This document shows positions 41,023 to 47,774 of a stretch of DNA of 64,000 nt, in pieces. Source of the DNA: JANYCO01 sp035535995 (lineage in GTDB: Bacteria > Bacteroidota > Bacteroidia > Cytophagales > Cytophagaceae). Position numbers and translations under genes: made by a program. Each line of letters begins with the position of its first letter. The first letter of the stretch is position 1. The DNA lies in assembly GCA_035535995.1 (NCBI GenBank), contig DATLOZ010000010.1, positions 1-64,000 of the forward strand. The letters run 5' to 3'. The notes below the pieces were generated by a model that was not told where the DNA came from, ran no database searches, and saw nothing but the letters and a program-made list of their open reading frames with translations.

Positions 41023-42141
41023 CTAGCGTTCTACTTCTTTTATGAAAATTTTAAGAGTACTCTCAATATTTTTAAGCTGTTTCATTTCCTGTGGTGTCAC
41101 CAGGATCATGGAGAGTCCTTTCTTTCCTGCCCGTGCCGTACGTCCACTGCGGTGTGTATAGTATTCGGCTTCGTCCGGTAATTGGTAATGGACTACGTAG
41201 GCGAGATTTTTCACATCGATCCCTCTGGCTGCTACATCGGTCGAAACAAGAATTTTCAGATTCTCATTTTTAAAAGCGCGCATTACTTTGTCGCGTTCCT
41301 TTTGCAACAGGTCACCGTGCAATGCATCGGCCGGAATATTTTTAGCAAGCAATTGTTTGGCCAATACTTGAGTGGAGCTCTTGGTTTTACAAAAGATAAT
41401 TCCTCTCTGATCGCCCTGGGTTTTCAAAAAATAAAGTAAGACTTCCAGTTTATCATCCGGATTGTCGCAGATCACATAGTGATGTTCAATATCTTTGTTT
41501 ACTATATTTTTTTTATCAACCTGGATTTTATGAGCTGTAGGTGACATATAATTTTTGACAATGTCTTTCAGCCCGTCCGGCATAGTAGCGGAAAAGAGCC
41601 AAGTATTTTTCTGTCCATGAGTAGCGGCCAAAATATGATCGATGTCTTTTTTAAAACCCATGCTAAGCATTTCGTCTGCCTCATCGAGCACTACAATTTT
41701 AACATGACTGAGATCAATTGCTTTACGCTCCATCAGATCCACTAATCTTCCGGGGGTAGCTACTACTATTTGCGTAGGTCTTTGCAGCGCGCTGATCTGG
41801 TTATCAATGGAAGCGCCGCCGTATACGGCTTCAGTAAATATTTTAGAATAGTACTTGGTAAATTTGAAAAGCTGTTTGGCAATTTGCTGTCCCAATTCTC
41901 TGGTAGGTGAAAGGATCAACGCTTGGATATGTTTGTTGGAAGGATCTACTTTTTGAAGAATCGGCAATCCGAAGGCAGCCGTTTTACCCGTACCGGTCTG
42001 CGCCTGCGCAATAAGATCTGTTCCATCTTTAAGAAGAAAAGGAATTGCTTTTTTTTGTATTTCGGAAGGAGTAATAATTTTTAATTCTTCAAGACCTTTG
42101 ATCAGGTCAGGGGAAACGCCTAAATCGGAGAATGTGTTCAA
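41023..42141 (-). CDS. DEAD-box ATP-dependent RNA helicase
   Basis: A 372-aa core helicase without extension. Motifs in order: Q-motif region (FSDLGVSPDLIKGLEELKIITPSEIQKKAIP), motif I AQTGTGKT, Ia PTRELGQQ, Ib ATPGRL, II DEAD, III SAT, then the second RecA lobe with GIIFCKTKS, ILVSTDVAARGIDV and HRSGRTARAG (motif VI). Length and lack of a C-terminal RNA-binding tail resemble small RhlE/SrmB-like helicases. It unwinds RNA for ribosome assembly or RNA turnover. Not in an operon; its only adjacency is a remnant and the HxlR gene. Confidence 0.96.
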   Translation of the reverse strand: MNTFSDLGVSPDLIKGLEELKIITPSEIQKKAIPFLLKDGTDLIAQAQTGTGKTAAFGLPILQKVDPSNKHIQALILSPTRELGQQIAKQLFKFTKYYSKIFTEAVYGGASIDNQISALQRPTQIVVATPGRLVDLMERKAIDLSHVKIVVLDEADEMLSMGFKKDIDHILAATHGQKNTWLFSATMPDGLKDIVKNYMSPTAHKIQVDKKNIVNKDIEHHYVICDNPDDKLEVLLYFLKTQGDQRGIIFCKTKSSTQVLAKQLLAKNIPADALHGDLLQKERDKVMRAFKNENLKILVSTDVAARGIDVKNLAYVVHYQLPDEAEYYTHRSGRTARAGKKGLSMILVTPQEMKQLKNIESTLKIFIKEVER

Positions 42142-42216
42142 AATCTTTGTATTTTATGAATGAAGGACAAAGATAGCGTTAATTCATCAGAAACTGTTAC
42201 TTGTTTTTTTGCTTAA

Positions 42217-42477
42217 TTGGCAAGCAGCTTGCATCTGCCTGTAATGGAACGCAGGATTAAATATAGAATACCGAGAGTACACAAAGTACCTGCCTCCAAA
42301 ACAAAAACAACTTGTCTTTGGGAAAGTATTGATTCCAACACCACACGAATGACTTTATGCAACAAAGGTATTCCTTCCGGATTTTCAAAACTGTTTGCTC
42401 TCTTCATGAAATTAGCCATGAAAAAAAGCAATCGAAAAGATCTCGAATTGCTAAAGCAAATTTTGGAGATGAGATAA
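42217..42477 (+). pseudogene. Remnant of an SRPBCC gene (C-terminal fragment)
   Basis: An 86-codon frame opening with TTG and no ATG at its head. From about codon 25 it reads PASKTKTTCLWESIDSNTTR, then MTLCNKGIPSGFSKLFALFMKLAMKKSNRKDLELLKQILEMR. This is the ending typical of polyketide-cyclase-type SRPBCC proteins (W-E-x-x-D-S-N-T-x-M-T-L-x-N-x-G, then the final long helix with K-D-L-x-x-L-K). The N-terminal two thirds of the domain is missing and the first roughly 25 codons look unrelated. It is probably a decayed copy, adjacent to the intact SRPBCC-HxlR group. Confidence 0.45.
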
Positions 42478-42510
42478 GCAGGATAGCTTAATGCGACATC
42501 TCTTCCCCTC

Positions 42511-42924
42511 CTACTGTTCTAAATGTTCCCGCTTAAGTTTTTTATTCAACTCTGAAAGCAGCGCCGTTTTTTTGTTTTTTGCTTTTCTTAAAAAATCTTT
42601 TCCGGCAGCCGTATCCTTATCAAAATATCCACTCCATAGAATTATTTCAACCATCATTGGCAACAGTCCTATACCTTTTTCCGTGAGACTGTACCTGATT
42701 CTGGATTTCTTCACATCATCTTCACTTTTAGAAATGATCCCCTCCTTTTCCAGGCTTTTTAGCCTGTCACCAAGCACGCTGGTAGATACATTCTCTTCCG
42801 ACTCAAAAAATTCATTGTAATGTCTTTTACCCTTAAACATTAAATCACGGATAATGAGCAACGACCATTTATCGCCAAAATGTTCTAATCCATAATTAAC
42901 CGGACAGTGAGATCTCAGATTCAT
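42511..42924 (-). CDS. HxlR-family winged-helix regulator
   Basis: 137 aa from the ATG at 42924; an in-frame ATG at 42942 would add six residues, but that start would lie upstream of the predicted leftward -7 box. Signature: LRSHCPVNYGLEHFGDKWSLLIIRDLMFKGKRHYNEF, with the sensor-type Cys at residue 6 of this start. Recognition helix: VSTSVLGDRLKSLEKEGIISKS. Wing: KSRIRYSLTEKG. The operator region at 42948-42998 precedes the divergent SRPBCC-TfoX genes, which are the likely targets. The end has a Lys-rich helix. Confidence 0.92.
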   Translation of the reverse strand: MNLRSHCPVNYGLEHFGDKWSLLIIRDLMFKGKRHYNEFFESEENVSTSVLGDRLKSLEKEGIISKSEDDVKKSRIRYSLTEKGIGLLPMMVEIILWSGYFDKDTAAGKDFLRKAKNKKTALLSELNKKLKREHLEQ

Positions 42925-42928
42925 CGTA

Positions 42929-42998
42929 CAAAAATAATTCATTTTATTTAACTTGCAAATAACAAGTTAATTTAGTTAACTTTGTTTTTACAAGTTAA
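42929..42998. promoter_or_regulatory. Back-to-back divergent promoters with an HxlR operator
   Basis: Rightward: TTG 42953-42955, 21-nt spacer, TAACTTTG 42977-42984. Leftward: TTG as the complement of 42956-42958, 19-nt spacer, TATTTTTG as the complement of 42929-42936. The two -33 elements abut (TTGCAA). The palindrome TTAACTTG-N7-CAAGTTAA (42948-42970) covers both, and a third half-site CAAGTTAA lies at 42991-42998 near the rightward start site. Confidence 0.78.
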
Positions 42999-43024
42999 AT
43001 GAATTTAACATACATATTAAAATT

Positions 43025-43474
43025 ATGACAACTTTATACAATGAGATTATTATTAATGCTCCTATTGAGAAAATCTGGGAAGCATTGACACAGATAGAAG
43101 AGTTAGATAAATATGATCCGACAGTTAAAAGATCGACTGCCATTACATCTGAGAGAAGTGGAATAAATGCTGCAAGGAAAGTAGAAATGCTGGACGGTAA
43201 GAATTGGTTTGAGGAGAAAGTCACCCTATTTAAAGAACATGAATCGCTAACGTACGAACTAACTGCCTGTTCTTTTCCCGTGCATAAATTAAAACACTCC
43301 TACAGTTTCCAAAAAGTGGGAAATCAGATGAAGGTTAAGCAGGTAATGGCATACCAGATTAAATTTGGTTTCTTTGGAAAAATATTAGATACCTTAATCA
43401 TACGCAGGCAATCTGACGCGGGAATAAAAAAATTCTTTGCGGGTTTAAAACAATTTGTAGAACATAATTCTTAA
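43025..43474 (+). CDS. SRPBCC-family protein, HxlR-linked
   Basis: A 149-aa START-fold protein of the polyketide-cyclase branch: TTLYNEIIINAPIEKIWEALTQIEELDKYDPTVKRSTAI, then AARKVEMLDGKNWFEEKVTLFKEHESLTYELTACSFPVHKLKHSYSFQKVG. A final helix runs LIIRRQSDAGIKKFFAGLKQFVEHNS. It is divergent from the HxlR gene and followed after 3 nt by the TfoX-like gene, so the pair is one transcript. In related HxlR systems the neighbouring gene answers to electrophiles or to the ligand the SRPBCC protein binds; here that is inference. Confidence 0.9.
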   Translation: MTTLYNEIIINAPIEKIWEALTQIEELDKYDPTVKRSTAITSERSGINAARKVEMLDGKNWFEEKVTLFKEHESLTYELTACSFPVHKLKHSYSFQKVGNQMKVKQVMAYQIKFGFFGKILDTLIIRRQSDAGIKKFFAGLKQFVEHNS

Positions 43475-43477
43475 CAA

Positions 43478-43828
43478 ATGGCTTTTAGTGAATTTTTAGC
43501 GGATAGAGTTCGACAACGGTTAAAATCAACAGGAATTATCGTTGAAAAAAAAATGATGGGTGGACTTATCTTTATGGTGAATGAAAAGATGTGTATTGGC
43601 ATTGACAAAGATAAGAAAACCGGAGACGACCGCTTGATGGTAAGGGTTGGTAAAGCTGCTTATGAAACACTTCTAAAAAAGGAAGGATGCAGAGAAATGG
43701 ATTTTACAGGTAAAGCTATGAAAGGATTTCTTTTCATCTATCCTATCGGTTTCGACAAAGAAACTGATCTGGATTTTTGGGTAAATAAAGCATTGGATTT
43801 TAATAAAGAGGCAAAGAAAAATAAGTGA
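43478..43828 (+). CDS. TfoX/Sxy N-terminal-domain protein
   Basis: A 116-aa protein consisting only of the TfoX N-terminal domain: FSEFLADRVRQRLKSTGIIVEKKMMGGLIFMVNEKMCIGID, DRLMVRVGKAAYETLLKKEGCREMDFTGKAMKGFLFIYPIGFD. The helix-x-G-G-L-x-F/M pattern and the R-V-G...Y...L segment are typical. Full TfoX/Sxy is a competence activator with a second domain; short versions in Bacteroidota are of unknown function. It is coupled to the SRPBCC gene by a 3-nt gap. Confidence 0.9.
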   Translation: MAFSEFLADRVRQRLKSTGIIVEKKMMGGLIFMVNEKMCIGIDKDKKTGDDRLMVRVGKAAYETLLKKEGCREMDFTGKAMKGFLFIYPIGFDKETDLDFWVNKALDFNKEAKKNK

Positions 43829-44130
43829 TGTTCCTCTCCTCCCATAGGTTTATTATGATTGGAACATTAATCTTGCCCGTTGCTCACCTCTCCTATAATT
43901 ATACACTTTGAGAATATAGTAAAAACCATATAAATACATTGGATTTTCCGAAACGAACCAGTAGAAAAATGTTTACTCATTATTTTAATTAAAAATAAAA
44001 AGATCCTTCGAATTCGCGAAACCTATCTATCTGTGTTGGAGCCTTAGGATGAGTGTGAGCGCGAGTACAGAATAAAAAAACAAAAGGCTCAAGTATTCGG
44101 AGCCTTTGTAAACTCAGCGTTACGCTATTT
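43829..44130. other. Intergenic region, 302 bp, between convergent genes
   Basis: Contains the terminator at 44083-44107 for the leftward MEDS gene, and upstream of it the word GAGTGTGAGCGCGAGTA (44051-44067), a theme repeated near 49645 and 49715. No gene was seen. Confidence 0.5.
44083..44107 (-). terminator. Intrinsic terminator of the MEDS gene pair
   Basis: AAAGGCTC (44083-44090) pairs with GAGCCTTT (44100-44107). On the minus strand it is followed by TTGTTTTTTTATT. Confidence 0.8.
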
Positions 44131-44748
44131 TTACATTTTACAAAGCGTGATTATCATTTCATCCAGTTTATGGCCTGAGTTTGGATCGATAGGCCATGAA
44201 GATTTCAAATAGTGTGGATTTATCCGAACAAGAGTATCACTTATAACAATGCTGGGGTGTATTATTAGAGCTTGACGCATTACATCTTTCGGTAAGGTAT
44301 CCTGATGGTATTGACAGATACCATGCAACTCTTTTCTTCTCCTAAAAACTTCTTCAAGTCCTAATTCGTATTCCATCAATTTAGAAAAATTCTTTTCCGG
44401 CCCGAATTCCCAGGTCATATCTCCGGATGCCCATAATCCTTTGTAGCCGTGGCTTATTGCCTCGTTTAACAAAGTTTCCAGTTTATCTAGCATCAATTTA
44501 CTATTGAAATCTCCCGGTGATACTGGCTCAGAAGATAAGATCAAACTATCTTTAATTGTTTCATTAAACAGATCTACACCAATAGCAGCAAGGGTTGAAC
44601 GCATACCAACCACCATTGGAGCGCTATTTAAATAGAGGCATCTATAACCTTCTTCCAACTTGCGCTGTATAATGGTAGCCAACATTGGAAGTTTTTGCGA
44701 GGGGGAGCCTTCATAAATCATGCATTGATGCCGAGATTCGGATTCCAT
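44131..44748 (-). CDS. MEDS-domain sensory protein, second of a pair
   Basis: A 205-aa stand-alone MEDS domain (the sensory domain of the methanogen/methylotroph DcmR type): RHQCMIYEGSPSQKLPMLATIIQRKLEEGYRCLYLNS, the ISHGYKGLWASGDMTWEFGPE segment, and LHGICQYHQDTLPKDVMRQALIIHPSIVISD. No DNA-binding or kinase domain is attached. The central DMTW and the final CQYH/HPSIV segments are the family's most conserved sites. It lies 22 nt downstream of the other MEDS gene. It may bind a small ligand or another protein; role unknown. Confidence 0.82.
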   Translation of the reverse strand: MESESRHQCMIYEGSPSQKLPMLATIIQRKLEEGYRCLYLNSAPMVVGMRSTLAAIGVDLFNETIKDSLILSSEPVSPGDFNSKLMLDKLETLLNEAISHGYKGLWASGDMTWEFGPEKNFSKLMEYELGLEEVFRRRKELHGICQYHQDTLPKDVMRQALIIHPSIVISDTLVRINPHYLKSSWPIDPNSGHKLDEMIITLCKM

Positions 44749-44770
44749 ATAGTAAAGCTTATAATTTTAA

Positions 44771-45415
44771 TCAATCAGGATTTTGTAGTGGACGTTTGCG
44801 ACGGCGAATCAAACTAGGCAAATATTCATGCGGCTCGATATAATGAACATTTTTGTGAATTTTTCCATTCAAAATAACGTAAGGGTGCGTGGCAAGTATA
44901 TCAGCGATGGCGCGGCCACTAAAGCGGTTAATATCAAACATACATATTAACGAACAGGAATGTTTAGGCGTCAACTCATTTAAACGTGCTTCATATTCTA
45001 TTAATTCATCCGTACCCTCTACGTTTCTCAATGCCCAGGTCATATCACCACAAGCTCTAATGCTATTGTATCCCGCAGTGTGCGCATCAATAAGCGCTTG
45101 TTCGACCATGTTATACATTTTATCTGCTGCAAAGCTTCCACCTTTAAGATATGTTTCATCTGCTGATAATACTTTTAACTGGCTTGTTGCTAATTTTTCA
45201 TCAACAGAAATTCCTGCTTTAGACAGACGATCGCAATGGTTAGAATAGGAAGTGCTTTCAAGAATAGTGAGAGCCTCTTCATTATTTTCCAACCCTTCTT
45301 TCAAGTAAGGGAGAATTACATCATACCGTTCGTCTTCCGAATCAAAAAAACCGCAGATGTGCATGGGCGTTGAAAACGTTTCGCCACATAATGTAAGAGG
45401 TTGTTGTATTTTCAT
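44771..45415 (-). CDS. MEDS-domain sensory protein, first of a pair
   Basis: A 214-aa stand-alone MEDS domain: HICGFFDSEDERYDVILPYLKEGLENNEEALTIL, GYNSIRACGDMTWALRNVEG, LICMFDINRFSGRAIADILATHPYVILNG. It aligns in order with the protein at 44131 (DMTW, then HP-VI), so the pair arose by duplication. The Lys/Arg-rich tail (LIRRRKRP) is absent from the partner. No fused output domain is present, so signalling would need a separate partner, none of which is next to it. Confidence 0.82.
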   Translation of the reverse strand: MKIQQPLTLCGETFSTPMHICGFFDSEDERYDVILPYLKEGLENNEEALTILESTSYSNHCDRLSKAGISVDEKLATSQLKVLSADETYLKGGSFAADKMYNMVEQALIDAHTAGYNSIRACGDMTWALRNVEGTDELIEYEARLNELTPKHSCSLICMFDINRFSGRAIADILATHPYVILNGKIHKNVHYIEPHEYLPSLIRRRKRPLQNPD

Positions 45416-45655
45416 TTTATATTGAAGCGTTAGAAATGCTAAACTTGTTATAATTTTTGAAATGTAAAGTATTATTTTGAGTACAAATGTCCAAACTTAC
45501 AAATCAAATGTTTAGTCTTTATAATCGCATATTGTAAAATGCTAAAATAGTTATGCGAATCATGTAACAATGCTGTTGAATTATGTAATAGTTTTTTTTA
45601 TATTTTCCTTTCAAGTGCTTTTTCAATCGAACTAATTTTATATTAAAAAAAAAGA

Positions 45656-45681
45656 AACGGCCTCGAATTTTCGAAGCCGTT
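45656..45681 (-). terminator. Intrinsic terminator after T-arm-like element A
   Basis: AACGGCCTCGAA (45656-45667) against TTCGAAGCCGTT (45670-45681), one bulge. On the minus strand it is followed by a TTTCTTTTTTTTT run. Confidence 0.85.
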
Positions 45682-45703
45682 ATGTACATTTTGTTGTACA
45701 CAA

Positions 45704-45740
45704 GTAGATTTAAATGTACAGGTGTCGACTTGTTGTTTGA
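45704..45740 (-). repeat. tRNA T-arm-like 3' element, copy A
   Basis: One of three related blocks of 37-38 nt (others at 49748-49785 and 62323-62360). Here the stem-loop at 45718-45733 is degenerate, its hairpin no longer pairing fully. It lies between the end of the SDR gene and a terminator on the minus strand. Confidence 0.6.
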
Positions 45741-45875
45741 TATTAAGTAAACTCGATGGTTAGATTTTATCGGACTTTTTTATACCGAATTTAAATAGTT
45801 AATATTTTCACTTTGTCTATTGGTAATAGCGCATTGAACTTAGTTATTCAGTGAGCGTAAGTATGAAGTAAAAAA

Positions 45876-46619
45876 TTACCAAGGGCTTACTTCATTCGCT
45901 TCTTCACTATCATTACTGAAAAATTTTCCTGTGGGGCCATTGCCATCTACTAAAGTATGCTTCAATATAAAACTTGCTGCACTTTCAACTGTTCCCGGCC
46001 CACTAAAGCCATTAAATTCTGTAGCCGTATAACCCGGGTCTATAGCATTTACTTTGAAGGGCAACTCTTTGACTTCATAAGCCAATAGAACTGTATAAGC
46101 ATTTAAAGCAGTTTTGGAAGTGATATAACTTGCCATCTTAAAAGGATAGTATTTCCAAGTCGGGTCACTATGCAATGTCAAAGAAGCAAGGCCACTAGTG
46201 ATATTACTTATTCTTGGACTTTCTGACTTTTTAAGCAATTCCATAAAGGTTTGGGTTACGTTGATTGTTCCAAAAAAATTAGTGTCAAATATCCTCTGCA
46301 TTTCCTCAATAGAACAAGTGAGCACGCTATCAGGAAAACCATTACTTATCCCTGCATTGTTTATCAATATATCCAATTTACCCTGTTCGGCTTCCACTTG
46401 ATCTTTTGCTGCTAAAATTGTATCAAGTTTAGTGACGTCAATTTGGATCGGTTGAATATTCGTAAATCCATCTTCATTTAATTGTTTTACAACTGTCTTC
46501 CCTTTTTTGAGGTTTCGTGTTCCCAGGTAAACAAAAAATCCTTTTTTTGAAAGTTGTTTTACGAGTTCTAGACCAATGCTTCTGTTAGCTCCTGTAATTA
46601 ATACTGATTTCATTTTCAT
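45876..46619 (-). CDS. Short-chain dehydrogenase/reductase (SDR)
   Basis: A 247-aa classical SDR. NAD(P)-binding TGANRSIGLELVKQL (TGxxxGxG, with a Ser-Ile in place of the usual Gly-Ile), the NNAGIS motif, catalytic Ser in ISNITSGLASL, and the Y-x-x-x-K-type motif with Tyr in ASYITSKTALNAY. The GY-TATEFN region closes the nucleotide site. Substrate unknown; it resembles carbonyl-reductase-type SDRs. It follows the Crp/Fnr gene on the same strand with a 73-nt gap that holds a palindrome of Fnr-type geometry (46669-46684), so it is the probable target. Confidence 0.92.
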   Translation of the reverse strand: MKMKSVLITGANRSIGLELVKQLSKKGFFVYLGTRNLKKGKTVVKQLNEDGFTNIQPIQIDVTKLDTILAAKDQVEAEQGKLDILINNAGISNGFPDSVLTCSIEEMQRIFDTNFFGTINVTQTFMELLKKSESPRISNITSGLASLTLHSDPTWKYYPFKMASYITSKTALNAYTVLLAYEVKELPFKVNAIDPGYTATEFNGFSGPGTVESAASFILKHTLVDGNGPTGKFFSNDSEEANEVSPW

Positions 46620-46639
46620 TTCATTTAAATTAAGTAATA

Positions 46640-46684
46640 CAAAACTGCATTATTCAATTCTGAAATCATTTGCCATTTGGCAAA
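46640..46684 (-). promoter_or_regulatory. Crp/Fnr-type palindrome and -7 element upstream of the SDR gene
   Basis: TTTGCC-ATTT-GGCAAA (46669-46684) is a perfect palindrome with a 4-nt centre. On the minus strand CAGTTTTG (46647-46640, 7 of 8 to TAnnTTTG) lies so that the box is centred about 43 bp upstream of the predicted start site. The layout is the same as at 21267-21311. Confidence 0.6.
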
Positions 46685-46692
46685 AAGCATTT

Positions 46693-47262
46693 TTAGGTGA
46701 TACTTTTTCTGATTCTACTCAGGGAAGATTGGGTAATTCCTAAGTAAGAAGCTATATAAGAAAGAGGAATGCGATTTACCAGATTAGGATATTTTTCTAA
46801 AAAATTTAAATATTTGGTGGTACCGTCTTCCGAAACTAAATCACTTAACCGAACCACTTTTTGAAACATTGCTTTTGAAATAATTTTATTTACACTATTT
46901 TCCAGGCCTGAGATAGTGGTGAGAAGTTCTTCCCAATCTTCTTTAGAAAAAACAATCATTTTACAATCCGTAATAGCCTGCAAATAAACGACGGAAGGAA
47001 GTTGTTTGTTAAAACTATTTAAATCTACTACAATATTATTTTCTTCAATAAAATATTTGGTTACTTCTTCGCCTTCATCATCAGGGCGACAAACTCTAAT
47101 AACACCTTCCGTGATAAAGCCAAATTGCCGGGATACTTTGCCTGCTTCAGAAAAATAGTGATCTTTAGGAAGTTCTACTTCAACAGCTTTTTTTAAAATA
47201 CAATCTATTTCATGTTTGCTTAAATTACCATAAAGCAAAATATGTTGTACAAATCCGTTCAT
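46693..47262 (-). CDS. Crp/Fnr-family transcriptional regulator
   Basis: 189 aa from the ATG at 47262 (MNGFVQHILLYGNLSKHEID, the usual beginning); the frame runs back to an ATG at 47325, which adds 21 basic residues. Residues about 15-125 are the effector beta-roll (LPKDHYFSEAGKVSRQFGFITEGVIRV, GEEVTKYFIEENNIVVDLNSF). The C-terminal winged helix is RIPLSYIASYLGITQSSLSRIRKSI, the same design as in the regulator at 21316. No Fnr-type Cys cluster. It probably controls the SDR gene through the box at 46669. Confidence 0.9.
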   Translation of the reverse strand: MNGFVQHILLYGNLSKHEIDCILKKAVEVELPKDHYFSEAGKVSRQFGFITEGVIRVCRPDDEGEEVTKYFIEENNIVVDLNSFNKQLPSVVYLQAITDCKMIVFSKEDWEELLTTISGLENSVNKIISKAMFQKVVRLSDLVSEDGTTKYLNFLEKYPNLVNRIPLSYIASYLGITQSSLSRIRKSIT

Positions 47263-47774
47263 TAGTCTAAGGTAGTTAAAAATTTTCTGTCGTTGAATTC
47301 GCTTGGGTTTTAGGTCGAATGCCACTGCGAAAGCAATGAATGAGAGGAGATCTTTACGGTTAACTCTTACTCTAATAGATAAAGAATAGTGTGTTTAGGT
47401 TCGTTAATATTTAAAGATCTCCCTTATTTTCTATTCTATTTGATAATTAATTTATTATAAACCCAAATTCATTTTTTTTATTTATATTTTTTAAATACAA
47501 ATAGGGATTGAATATAATACCTTTTTTGAGACAGTAATTAACAGTTTCAAAATGTTGCCTGAGAATTACACTCAAATTAAATTATATTGCTTTTCCTGAG
47601 TATAAAGAATCTTCAAGCACAGATGGCTTTCAGCGAGCGGTGCATGAACTGTAGTACCTAATATCATAGCTGTATACTTATTGTCGAACGTAGTTTAGCA
47701 TTTAAATTAATTTACTATTGTTTGTTCCAAAATTGATCGTTTTAAATTTTTGTAATCTAAAATAAAAAATCAAA
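47263..47774. other. Intergenic region, about 510 bp, between divergent genes
   Basis: AT-rich, upstream of the GH87-like gene. A TTGATCG followed by AAATTTTTG lies shortly before the ATG at 47775 but does not match the promoter spacing well. No gene was seen. Confidence 0.4.

Larger units (their letters stand above)
45416..45875. other. Intergenic region, 460 bp
   Basis: Between the start of the MEDS gene and the end of the SDR gene. Holds the T-arm-like element (45704-45740) and its terminator (45656-45681), which serve the SDR gene upstream on the minus strand. Otherwise AT-rich, no gene. Confidence 0.5.
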
